Shown: piece after piece, positions 10,600 through 20,108 of the stretch
Layout: the number at the start of each line of letters is the position of its first letter
How positions within the stretch are numbered: position 1 is the stretch's first letter
Source of the DNA: Dermacentor variabilis
Taxonomy: Eukaryota > Arthropoda > Arachnida > Ixodida > Ixodidae
Length of the DNA stretch: 64,000 nt
Direction of reading: 5' to 3'
NCBI RefSeq assembly: GCF_050947875.1
Contig: NC_134568.1
Coordinates: forward strand, 267,784,702-267,848,701
Notes under the pieces: model-generated
Database searches by the model: none
Told to the model about the DNA's origin: nothing
The model's input: only the letters and a program-made list of their open reading frames with translations
Translations under genes and position numbers: made by a program

Positions 10600-13500
10600 A
10601 TTGTCGCCATGCAATTTTTGGACGTTTTGGTCGAAGGAACCATCGCAACTGCGCTTATTGATAGTGGGGCTGCAGTTTGTCATAGACGAAAAGCTTTGTC
10701 ATTCTTCCTGCATACAATTGCAGGATAAAATTCATTAACATCAACTTTATCCTTACTACATAATACTTTGTGATTTGTTAACATGAATGTTTTCTGTTTT
10801 CTTTGTTTGCACCCTCTCCTGCTTGGACTGTAGTCTGCAGTATTGTACCAAATAAAAGTAAAATAAAAATAAACCTCCACAACGTCATTGTCTGTTATGC
10901 TTCTACCCTCGACTGCGCAGCATATAGCACCACTTGCTCAATATACCACAAGGGTGGTCATTGACGGCATTGTTGATGTTGAATTTCTCGCGCTGTCTTC
11001 ATGTTCACATGACGTCATTCTCGGCTGGGACTCCTTGTCTCACCATCGTGTCATCATTGACTGTGCCCGGGACAAAGTGGCGCTTTTCCCGCTTGCCAAT
11101 GCCCCGTTGCCTGACCCTTCTGCAAATAAAGCACCCAAGCTCACCATTGTATCCGATACAGACATATCACCTGAAAGGTCGGTTTTTGTGCTCGTCTCTT
11201 GCTCTACCGCGCCAGACGCTACAGTACTTTTTATACTGTCGCCTATTTTTCTACGTTGCAAGGCTCTACCTCTCCCGTTTGCTGTCCTTAATGCTGTATC
11301 TGGATTACCTTCTATGCTTGTCTGTAACCCATCTCAATACCCTGTAACCTTACTGGGCAGAGAATCACTACGTCAGGTTCAGCCCCTTGACTCACTTCAC
11401 ATTCTCAATATTTCTGACGACACGGTCTGTTATCAGCTCGATGCCCTCAGTTCTCCCGTCCTGTGTGCATCATCATCATCATTGTCGTCGTCGTCGTCAT
11501 CAGATGTTTTCGAATCTGTCATAGATGCCGATCTGCCACCTCCGTATCGCCAGCAAGTCCTCGCGCTACTTCAGAATTTTCACTCATCGTTTGATTGCGA
11601 CCAACCATCCCTGGGGTATGCAGCAACTGTCACTCACAGCATTCACACTGGTTCCCATCCTCCATTATGCCAGCGACCATACCACGTGTCGGCAGCCGAG
11701 CGACAGATAATTAATGAGTAAGTCGATGATATGTTGCACCGTGGCATCATTTGCCCTTCCCACAGTCCTTGGGCATCCTTGTAGTATTAGTACGCAAGAA
11801 GGACGGGTCAATACGCTTCTGTGTGGATTACGATCAACTCAATAAGATCACTTGTAAAGATGTCTGTCCACAGCCTTGGATAGGTGACGCCCTCGATACC
11901 TTACAAGGCGCAGAATACTTCTCATCTTTGGATCTTCACTCTGGCTATTAGCAACTGCCAGTGGCAAACGACGACTGTGAGAAGACAGCTTTCATCATGC
12001 CTGACGGCTTGTACGAATTTACCGTAATGCCATTTGGGCTCTATAACATGCCTGCTACTTTCGAGTGTATGATGGACACCATCCTTTGTAACTACAAGTG
12101 GAAAACATGTCTGTGCTACCTTGATGACATCGGTGTCTTTTCGCCGGATTTCTTGACCCACCTCGTTCGCTTGCGTGAGATGCTAACCTGCCTCACCTCT
12201 GCCGGCCTCCAACTCAACATCAAAAAGTGCCGCTTTGCTGCCCGCAAGTTAACAATATTGGGATACTTTGTATTGAAGGACAGTGTGCTTCCTGACCCAG
12301 CCAAGCTTTGCACGGTCACAGAGTCTCTGAAGCCCACTACTCTTAAGGCTCTCCACAGCTTTGTAGGGCTCTGCTATTATTTTCGGTGCTTTGTGCACAA
12401 TTTTGCAACTATCATCGCACCACAGACCAATTTGCTTACTGCTACCAACGGCATCTTCGCGTGGTCAACTTATGTGACGAAGTCTTCAAGCAACGACATT
12501 ACCTACTTACTTTGCCAACGATTCTTCGACACTATGATCCCACAGCGCCTACAGAGGTACACACGGATGCCAGCGGCATCGGACTTGGTGCCCTTCTCAC
12601 ACAACGGAAAGACGACTATGACGAGTTCATTGTCATGTATACGATCCACACTTTAAAGAAGGCAGAAGCCAACAGCTCTGTAACAGAAAAGGAGTGCTTG
12701 GCCATTATTTGGGCTCGTCAAATTTCATCCATACCTATACAGTTGCCTTTTTAACATTGTCACCGACCACCATGCCCTTTGCTGGCTGTCCTTGTTGGAG
12801 GATCTGTCAAGTCACCTAGGCCGACAGGCACTTTGGTTACAAGAATATGACATCCGCATTATCTACTGATCGGGCAGGAAGCACTCTGACACTGATGCGC
12901 TTTCCCGGTCACTGATACCTTCTGATGTGGCTTCAGTGTCTCTGCCCTTCGCATCCATGTCGCCCATCAACGTCGCTGATATGCCGGATGAGCAGTGTAG
13001 GGATCCCCTGCTTTCAAGTATGCTGAATTCCTTCCACCATCCATCCGTCACGGCCTCTTCTCAAACACTTCATCGCCAAGCCACTCACTTTGCTGTACGC
13101 AACGTCATCCTTTACCGCAGAAATTATTTGCCTGATGGTCGCAAATGGCTGCTTGTGATACCACGACATATACATTCTGACATATGCGCTTATTTTCATG
13201 CTGCTCCTCATAATGGTCACGCCGGGGTTCTGAAAACGTATAAGGCAGCGTTTCTACTGGCACGGCATGTTCCACTTTTTGCGCCAGTAGGTATGCGCTT
13301 GCACGGTGTTCCAACAACGTAAAATTCCGCAGCACCCTTCTGCTGAGCTACAGCTGCTGCCCTGTCTGGCTCGGCCCTTCGATCGTGTCGGCATAGACCT
13401 ATACGGACAACTTCCCTGCAGCTCCTCGGGTAACCGATGGATAATTGTAGGTGTCGACCACTTGACATGCTGCGCCAAGACTGCCGCACTCCTGGCGGCC

Positions 13501-14201
13501 TCTGTGCTCGAAGTTGTGTTTTTTATCTTGTGGAACTTCTTCGACATGGCGCCCTATGTGAACTGCTCAGTGACAGGGGGCGTGTTTTCCTGTCCGAAGC
13601 AATCCAAGCCCTTCTCGCTGCATGCATCGTTCGTTGTAAGTCTACAGCCTCCTACCCGCAAGCGAATGGCTTGACAGAGAGGTTCAATCGCACACTCGGT
13701 GACATGTTGACTATGTACGTTGCCTTGGACCACAGTAACTAGGACACTGTTTTGCCGTTCCTAACGTATGCCTATAATACGGCCACACAAGCTACCACTG
13801 GGTTTTTGCCCTTTTTTATGCTGTATGGACGAGAGCCCTTGTGTACTATGGGAACACTGCTCCCATACCGACCCAACGCTTCTGAATGCATGCCTGTGTC
13901 TGAAGCCGCCAAATACACAGAGGACTGTAGGCGGCTCGCTCGAACCCTTACGACTGCTGCTCAAGATCGTCAAAAGCCGCAGCATGACAGTGGCACGCTT
14001 AAACTACTTTTTGCGACTGGTTCCCTTGTTTGGTCGTGGGTCCCGCCTCACAGCCCTGGCCTTTCAACCAAACTTCTTGCACGCTATGATGGCCCCCACT
14101 GCATCATAGACCATAGCTCCGCTGTCACCTATGTTGTAAAACCTGTGATGCTAGCACCTGACCTTAGGCATCGCAAGTGTGACACAGTTCATGTCAACTG
14201 A
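10600..14201 (+). pseudogene. Gypsy pol: protease, RT, RNase H, integrase, multiply broken
   Basis: The domain order follows the family. Protease with active-site ALIDSGAA lies at 10651-10674 and continues past an insertion to VILGWDSL near 11010-11040. Reverse transcriptase runs from about 11750 to 12480 with its catalytic YLDD intact at 12117-12128. RNase H has [12 protein letters not shown] near 12560-12600. Integrase shows an HHCC region near 13160-13320, a core starting near 13375 with FDRVGIDLYG, and a C-terminal part ending at 14201. In-frame stops include the TAA near 11719 and the TAG near 11949. A trinucleotide tract at 11470-11503 encodes a serine run between protease and RT. Confidence 0.85.
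10706..10880 (+). mobile_element. Short 3' LINE tail inserted in gypsy protease
   Basis: The protease reading breaks near 10706 and resumes near 10880. The intervening 175 bp ends in an A-rich tail, AAATAAAAGTAAAATAAAAA, preceded by a polyadenylation signal. This fits a severely 5'-truncated LINE or another poly(A) retrotransposition product. A weak GTCATT repeat on both sides could be the target duplication. The parent family is not identified. Confidence 0.5.
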
Positions 14202-14280
14202 CTTAAACCATACTATGACCTCCTGATCCTACCTACGCTGTAAGTCATCAGGATGGCTTTTCTTCTCTCCCAGGCGACAT

Positions 14281-14398
14281 TGTAGTAAGAAGAGGATGAA
14301 GAAAACGCTCTTGTGTCTGCTGTGCATGTGATCAGCGTTCGTGTACTGCCAGTGCGACCTCGATTGTGTCTAGTGTCAGAATGAATTGTCATACTACA
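14281..14398 (+). repeat. 3' LTR of gypsy element
   Basis: This is the 118-bp partner of the 5' LTR, with the same TGTAGT/ACTACA ends, followed by the CCAG duplication. It lies 80 bp after the end of the integrase frame. The pyrimidine-rich run just before it, CTTTTCTTCTCTCCC, lies where a polypurine tract would be expected, but on the other strand. Confidence 0.88.
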
Positions 14399-14402
14399 CC
14401 AG

Positions 14403-14913
14403 GAACACCTATTCAGAAAGGTGCTATATGTCCTGTCATAAGTACATATATTAGAACCGTTCATAATACAGTAGAACCGCGTTGATATGCTACTGTTCGA
14501 TGTGTTTTCCTGGCTCTCGCGCTCTGTAGCACTGGTCCTGTTTAGTTTTCCTAGAGTCGTGTGTTACATTTCTCTTTATGGTTATGTTAAAAAATTGCTA
14601 CGGTGCACTACTGACGCAGTAATGTCCGTCAAGGATTCCCACATTCACAATATCATCTCACTGATCACAGAAACTGCTATGCAATGGATATGGCCTCTGG
14701 CCCTTGCACCATAAAGCTCCATACATCATCATTACCATACCATGCATCGCCTTGTTCAGATCACTGCCGGTCGCCAACCTGAACATGGCTTACGAAGTCG
14801 AAAGCCAAGAAGTAGCAGACAAATGTATAAGGAGTAAACCCACACCCATATTAGCAGCCACTCTTGTCACCCTTGATACCTTGCATACGTAGTACTTTGA
14901 TATACGACGGTTG
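14403..14913. other. Spacer without recognised feature
   Basis: This sequence separates the gypsy and mariner elements. No coding, RNA gene or element terminus is supported. Short open frames here lack any motif or splice context. Confidence 0.45.
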
Positions 14914-14915
14914 TA

Positions 14916-15485
14916 TCAGAAGTAATGCAAAATTTGGCATAACTTTTGTTAACTGACATATGTTGTTCAAATTCTACATGCTTGTAGAGCAACTCTTTCT
15001 CAATACAAAGATACTACTCAATATAGTCGCCATCACAAGAGGTGCATTTGCACCATTTTTGAATCCACTGCTGGAATGCTCTCAAAAAAAAAAAAAAATT
15101 GTCCACATCGAATCAGTTTGTCCACTCACTGACAATTTGCACTGGTAACAGTTGATGGTCTCCCATTTTGTGGTTTGTTTTCAATGCTCATTTCCCACTT
15201 TTTAAAACTTCTTATCCATCTGTGCGCTTTACCCTTATCAATAGTGTCATCACTGCAAACATTCAGCAGCCTTCTGTGAATGTCGGACAGCCTGCACCCC
15301 TTGGTCAAAAACTCACTGACAGCCCTTTGCTTCTGCTTGGAATCCATTAGTTACCTGTAATGAAAAAGTAGGCTTATTATGGGATATTATAGAGGAATAT
15401 TTACTCTACAAACACATAGAGTATGAGAAACGTATGTCAGTTAATGAAAAAAAAGTTTTGCCAACTTTTGTGTTACTTTAGTATA
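14916..15485 (-). mobile_element. Internally deleted mariner element (about 0.57 kb)
   Basis: The ends match in inverted orientation over more than 40 bp. The left end reads AGTAATGCAAAATTTGGCAT (from 14921) and the reverse complement of the right end reads AGTAACACAAAAGTTGGCAA (ending about 15481). Both then run into TTAACTGACATA. TA dinucleotides sit just outside. The element keeps the start and the end of the transposase gene but lacks the middle, which is the usual product of internal gap-repair deletion. It is non-autonomous. Confidence 0.8.
15040..15347 (-). pseudogene. Mariner transposase: N-terminal HTH plus C-terminal stub
   Basis: From the Met at 15347 the minus strand encodes a helix-turn-helix N-terminus (DSKQKQRAVSEFLTKGC, then DIHRRLLNVCSDDTIDKGKA and WIRSFKKWEMSIENKP). 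This is the mariner DNA-binding half ending in the GRPS linker. The frame stops near 15126. After an A-run, sequence at 15040-15080 encodes WIQKWCKCTSCDGDYIE and a stop, which matches the usual mariner C-terminal end. The whole DDD catalytic region between them is missing. It could bind ends but not catalyse transposition. Confidence 0.8.
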
Positions 15486-15486
15486 G

Positions 15487-16381
15487 CCTTTGTACAAGCT
15501 GGTGCAGAAACTGAAAAAGGGCTGTGGTTGTTTAAAAAGCAGTTGCTATTTTAGAAGATTTCTGCCCAAAGGCTAGATGGAAATTACAAGCAAGCTTTAT
15601 GTACTTTTATTCATGGCTGTAACCACTCCAAAAAAGTGCATGACATTCAACCTGACTGCCAGGCAGCAATGAGTTTTACTGAGTGGGTTTTGATAGGTTA
15701 TATCTACCTCAAATAGGGTTTTGTGTGAGCGCAGCATTTGTATCATCAGTAATGCTGCTGCAAGCATTGTTGAATGTGATGTTTTCACAGATCACGTGTT
15801 CTTTTTCCATGGTCCACTAAAAAATGGATGAGCATGGCTGTCCTGTATGAGCAGATCATTATCGGGTCTTAGTCGCCTCTGTGAATCGCTCTCCTCTCAT
15901 GCCCACTGAAAGCTTCAGTAAAAAATACTACCATAACCGTCACAGCCTAAGCTATTTGTATCTCAGTTTTGTGGTGAAGTTTAATTTAGATAAAATCACT
16001 AAAATTTGATATGCTTACTTTTGTTCCCTGGCATGTGCGAAGAACTTTAGTATCTATCTACTGAGGAAAATGAGAAAACAGGTCTGAACGTTTCAGATTT
16101 TTTTTTCTCCTAACATGAGTAATATCTTTAGTTCATTGTCATTTGCACTGTATCTTTAAAATAGAGGAGATAACTGTACCCAATGTAAAGCAGCCGTGAA
16201 AAGATAATCTGCTTTCTTTCAAAAACAAAAGGGGAAAGAACTTCAGCCCTGTCAAGTAGACACGCATATGAATCGATTTATTGACGTTTTGGCCTGGGTC
16301 CAGCCTTCATTAGAATGATTTTTGTGTATATAAAAATCCCTTTGCTGTCTCTTTCTCATACAGCAAGCATGCTTTTTGCAG
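15487..16381. other. Non-coding stretch up to first supported host exon
   Basis: A+T-rich sequence with no element end or exon that I can support. The last 60 bp (cttttgctgtctctttctcatacag, then gctttttgcag) supply the branch/pyrimidine and acceptor sequence for the exon at 16382, so at least the 3' part is intron. Confidence 0.45.
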
Positions 16382-16591
16382 GCTGTGGGTTCATGCCTTG
16401 GATCTTACCTGGAGCTGCAAGTGCAATTTTCCTACTCTGCCTGGAAGGCCTTGAGCAAGATTTCCAAAAGTTTTCCTCAAGACAGAAACTCCAGCAAGTC
16501 AGCAGCTGCAAAGTCATCAGCGGAGCTTGCAACTACTATTAAAAAACACTTTGCCAGCCTGCTGCATAAGTTAGGACCAAGTACAAAGCAG
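16382..16591 (+). CDS. Host gene exon a (210 bp), unrecognised protein
   Basis: The exon is bounded by a good acceptor (gctttttgcag ending at 16381) and donor (AAAGCAG then gtatgt at 16592). It is open for exactly 70 codons in phase 0, starting AVGSCLGSYLELQVQFSYSA and ending in LLHKLGPSTKQ. A serine/lysine-rich middle (NSSKSAAAKSSAELA) separates two amphipathic-looking segments. Codon use is balanced and unlike the A+T-rich surroundings. I do not recognise the family. Its phase-0 end fits the exon proposed at 17031. It belongs with the exons at 18155, 23239 and 39792 as part of one plus-strand gene. Confidence 0.65.
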
Positions 16592-17030
16592 GTATGTATG
16601 AAGCATTGGTTAAGTGGAACATACTTTAGTCATGACTTCAACATGGGAGTAATGCAATTTGTGCATGTTGAGGGAACCACTCTCAGGTTAACGGGCAGAG
16701 TCGGGGTCCAGTGGCCCTACATAGTTCGTGGTGTCAGGAAGAGTGGTGTGCTGGATCATGCTCACATGGTGAGTGCGTACGAAATGTGGCATGGAAACAC
16801 TTTAGCCCTTGTTTTAGGGCGCCAGAGGACAGAAGTGGTCATAGCTGTTTAAAATGGCTCTGATGCAGTGTCATTTGCTATAGAGGCTTCATGGCACTCA
16901 AAATTGAGAAACAGAATTAAGGAGGCACTGAAACACCTTTTCCCAAAAGCTGAGTATATGACGCAATGAGTGCAATGAATTTCATAGAGTACAAGTATAC
17001 GGGTATATTTTCTTTCCTTGCACTCCCCAG

Positions 17031-17049
17031 TTCTGGCTGCGGCTGGTGC
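17031..17049 (+). CDS. Candidate 19-nt host micro-exon b (alternative end 17075)
   Basis: A strong acceptor (tctttccttgcactccccag, ending 17030) is followed by TTC TGG CTG CGG CTG GTG C and then a consensus donor, gtgagt, at 17050. Read in phase 0 it encodes FWLRLV and leaves one base, C. That base combines with the two leading bases of the exon at 18155, which is open only in that phase. A longer version ending at 17075 (before gtaaat) is also open but leaves the wrong phase. The acceptor is convincing; the choice of donor is inference. Confidence 0.45.
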
Positions 17050-18154
17050 GTGAGTCTGTGTGCTCTACATCGATGGTAAATGCCAATGCAGCGGTGCGTT
17101 TACACTCGTCGTCAATGCCAGCCTTACATGTGTACAGGCTACTGATGCCAGTTCTCGTCACACCAAGCTGCGTGAAATAGACCAAAAGTGAAGACTAGGC
17201 TAGTTGCTGACATTAAATTGTCGAAGCATTGGGGAAAAAAAAAAAGAAAATGGACAGAGAATGGGAACATATTGACACATGCAATGAGCAAAGCAACGAA
17301 AAAAAAAGAGGCAGACGTAAGTCTTCCTTTGTGTGTGATTTTTTGTGCTGCTTTGCCACTCTACATGCATTAAATACATGACAATTTTAACATGCACAGC
17401 AAAATAATATGAACTGCTGGATAGCCACACCCAAGCTTGCAGCAGTGAGTTTTCTTCGTGGGGTCATTTGCATTGCAATTAACACTTGTTTTCTGCTTTA
17501 TATACTACCTAATGCTGTTTATGTGACCTGTCTCAAACAAGAGGTGACCTTTCCCAAGAGCAGATGCACGAAAATGCATTTTTCAGTTTGTCAGGCCTTC
17601 GAAACGCAGTGCAAGATCGCTGAAAGCGGCGCTGTTTGCCAGCGCGCTGCTATTGCCTATACGTGTAATATTTCTAAAAGACGTTTTTCGGTATGTCCCA
17701 CGTATTCATATCAGGAAACACAGCAACTGAGATATTCTGGTCGTTAAGTGACACTTTTTTAATAATGGTCATGTATTCTAAGTGAATCGGCATCAAATTT
17801 TCCAAACTAGTTCATCTTATTGCTGAATCCAAACAAGGCTGCTTAGTGGAAGCCTAACATTACTCTTTCTGTTACGTTGCACCTGGTAGCTTTCCTTTTC
17901 TCCTGTCCATCTTCTCAACACAGAGTGCACAAGAGGATATAGCAATAGCACAAATTGGCAATTTGTTGCTGCAAATGTGAGTACATGTAATTTAAACAGA
18001 TGAATTGTAATGTGATAGCTTTCCAAGGCACCATGTCTTTCCCGCATCCGCAACCTCTTCGGCTTTCCTCTAGCAACACCAAGTGTGCAAAGCCAAGCCA
18101 TCGTGGAATGATTGTGTTTACTTTCATAGGGTTCCCTTGCCACTGGAGTTGCAG
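17050..18154 (+). other. Intron between candidate exons b and c
   Basis: About 1.1 kb of A+T-rich sequence with A-runs at 17234-17247 and 17299-17307. No coding, RNA or element boundary is supported. The last bases, ccactggagttgcag, form the acceptor of the exon at 18155. Confidence 0.4.
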
Positions 18155-18334
18155 ACAGCCAGCAGAGCCAGTTCTATGTTGAAGGCACAGTGCCTGCCTC
18201 CAGCAGCCTGACATCTGCACCTGAAGGGCCTGCTCAGCCTGGCACCAAGGCTCTTGGTTGGACGCACCCTTCTGAAGAACTTATAGGGTCCACCGCAGGT
18301 TCCACTCAGCCTCCCGTGCAACCGGGACAACAAG
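18155..18334 (+). CDS. Host gene exon c (180 bp)
   Basis: The acceptor ttgcag ends at 18154 and the donor is CAACAAG then gtgact at 18335. Only one frame is open throughout (two leading bases, 59 codons, one trailing G). The reading is SQQSQFYVEGTVPASSS, then a proline/serine/threonine/glycine-rich stretch ending QPPVQPGQQ. It looks like a flexible, low-complexity linker. The trailing G joins AG of the exon at 23239 to give a glutamate codon, so the phases agree. The function is unknown. Confidence 0.6.
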
Positions 18335-18401
18335 GTGACTGCCCACTGCTTTTGTAACCACTGGATAAACTTCAATAAGGTTCACACTTACTGTTCTGTT
18401 A

Positions 18402-19079
18402 TGTATTTTTGCAATTCTAAGCACCCCCTGCTATTTTTGCAAAAAAATTTGGAAAAAAGTTTGCATGCAAATCTAAGCATCCTCTTTTGTACTAGAAAGA
18501 GCGCGTAGACAAGGCTGCCAAGCATGCTTGCTCACTCTTTCGTCGAGCCGGAGCCGTCGAAGTCCCAAGGTGGCGCGGTGTCAGCACAATCTCCGGCTTC
18601 TTGCCCACAGCCGCCTGGATCGGCGGCGCGATCTCCGGCTTCTTGCGCACGGCTGCATGGATCGGTGCATACGACGGGGGTCCCCCGCCGCTGTGTGCCT
18701 ATCCAGGTGGTTGTGTCTTGCGTTGCTGCATTCCGACACTACACGACAGCTGGTGGCACAGAACGCCAGAAACTAAGCTCCTCCCCAAAAACGGCCGAAA
18801 GCGACCTCAATCAGCGGCGCAGTTTCGCGGGCATAAGGGGCGCACCTTGCCTTGTGAACTCACACGAGCACTAGGTTCACTGTCTGCACCTTGGTATCTT
18901 TCTTTTGAATGTTTGTCATATAAAGTGTTAGTTTTCGTGCCTGTCTCGTCGAGATATTGCTATGAATAGAAGGTGTGAGAGGGGGGTCATGTTAGATTTT
19001 TCGAATCTAAGCACCCTCCTCTCACTTTGAGCATTGCAATCGTGAAAAAAAGGGGGTGCTTAGAATCGAGTAAATACGG
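18402..19079. mobile_element. Pogo-like DNA element with CCGTATTTACTCGA-type ends
   Basis: TA flanks both ends (18400-18401 and 19080-19081). The left end contains GCAATTCTAAGCACCCCC after TGTATTTTT. The reverse complement of the right end reads CCGTATTTACTCGATTCTAA and continues into the same GCACCCCC. A second, subterminal AATCTAAGCA-CCTC motif occurs near 18468 and 19001. The middle is G+C-rich with short open frames but no transposase motif. The same terminal motif ends fragments at 44584 and 52775 and resembles the element at 25211. It is non-autonomous and lies in a host intron. Confidence 0.65.
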
Positions 19080-19227
19080 TAAGTTATTTCAGAGCACAAA
19101 GGAACACACTCACATGTACACATGCACTCACACATACCAACACGTCAAGGAAGGATGTCTCCCCACTTTTCCACATGAGCGCTTGTGTGTAAAAGTGTGG
19201 GTACATCCTTTCTTGGGGTGTTTGTGT

Positions 19228-19834
19228 TGTGGGGATGCGCGACTCTCGCGCGTCCCCTGATGTTTTTCCCGCATAGCGCGTCTCCTGTACTCCCGCTTCG
19301 CCGCGTGGCCTGCGTGACGCCTGCGCCGACCGATGTGGTTGAAGCGCAGTGCGAGAGATGGCGCGAGTGTTGCGCTGCTAACTTCGCCGACAGGCGAGGT
19401 TACCTGGGCGCCGAAGGGAAGGCGCTTGCGCTCTTGGGGTCGAGACAGCAAGCAGCACGGACGTGCCGTGCCGCGCGTGGAGCGACCCTCTTCCCCGGCA
19501 GGTCGGCGCGCGGCGTGGACATCCCGCGCGCCGCCGACCGATGCTTCTGCGAGACTGCCTCGCGTGGCCGCCTTCGAACGTGCCACGATTCGCGTGACCA
19601 TACACGCGAAGGACCAGGCGTTGGGATCCAGCATGGGGCGAACATATTCGCTCGCTTCCGGTCGCGGTGAGTCAGACTTCTAGATTTGTCGCGCGCCCAT
19701 CGGCATGTTTTGTGGATAGCACCTCGGCTAGCAGGCACTGATCTATGAAAGGTGCAATAAATGCCCTTGTGATTGTTTGCACTACTGTGTTGTCGTTCCT
19801 TTGTCCCAAGAGTACGGGTGTGAGAGACCCCACA
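19228..19834. mobile_element. G+C-rich solo LTR, 607 bp
   Basis: The sequence starts TGTGGGG (19228-19234) and ends CCCCACA (19828-19834), a perfect inverted heptamer with TG...CA ends. It is flanked by a 4-bp duplication GTGT (19224-19227 and 19835-19838). An AATAAA signal at about 19757, followed by TG/T-rich sequence, suggests plus orientation. No internal retroelement sequence or second LTR is present, so it is a solo LTR left by LTR-LTR recombination. The central 400 bp is strongly G+C- and CpG-rich; the open frames there are probably chance. The LTR class (gypsy or BEL) cannot be told from the LTR alone. Confidence 0.7.
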
Positions 19835-19864
19835 GTGTGCATGCGTTCATATGAGTGTGCTTAA

Positions 19865-20030
19865 TCACGGGAGCACGGCATGCATCAAGCCACCATCCTT
19901 CTCAGCTCACCCTTACAAGTTTACCCTCCCAACCACAACAAATTGCATGCGAGGTCTTATCGCACTTGGACTTTATACGGAACCTAGGCTTCTTCTGGGA
20001 CACGTCTTCAGTCGCGTGCTGATGGAGGAA
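19865..20030. repeat. Dispersed repeat copy B (partner at about 608-760)
   Basis: It resembles 608-760 in the same orientation, with ccaccatccttctcag, a cgcacttggactttatacgg block, and similar spacing. Several indels separate the two copies. No coding or terminal structure was found. Confidence 0.4.
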
Positions 20031-20108
20031 AGATAAGGCTTTCAATGCGAGCCCAGTGATGGTTTTGGTGTTGCGCCCTGTACCACACAATTGATTAGGT
20101 GCTATGTA

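Larger units (their letters stand above)
9155..14398 (+). mobile_element. Complete but decayed Ty3/gypsy LTR retrotransposon
   Basis: Two short LTRs (9155-9268 and 14281-14398) start with TGTAGT and end with ACTACA. They are flanked by a 4-bp duplication CCAG (9151-9154 and 14399-14402), so both boundaries are firm. The order gag, protease, reverse transcriptase, RNase H, integrase is that of Ty3/gypsy (Metaviridae-type) elements. A TGG-starting primer-binding site may lie just after the 5' LTR (9271 on). Stops, frameshifts and an internal 0.2-kb insertion show it is inactive. No envelope-like frame is seen. Confidence 0.9.

Noticed and set aside
11889..14201. Direct recombination of the two gypsy pol regions (9-14 kb and 52-63 kb) as one duplicated locus
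   Set aside because: The two differ throughout at the amino-acid level and have independent flanks and insertions. They are separate copies or families.
9155..14398. Active gypsy element or endogenous virus with envelope
   Set aside because: Multiple stops and frameshifts run through gag and pol, LTRs differ from each other, and no envelope frame lies between integrase and the 3' LTR.
16592..16852. Extension of the 16382 exon to the stop at 16853
   Set aside because: A strong gtatgt donor sits at 16592, and the sequence after it changes to intron-like composition. The exon phase also matches splicing there.
18524..18969. Alanine/serine/proline-rich open frames of 116-122 codons
   Set aside because: They fall inside the inverted-repeat element at 18402-19079, overlap in three frames and show no transposase or host-domain motif.
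19185..19683. 161-residue and 116-residue open frames in G+C-rich sequence
   Set aside because: They lie inside a solo LTR with clean ends and target duplication. Several frames on both strands are open together, as expected from high G+C content, and no motif is present.
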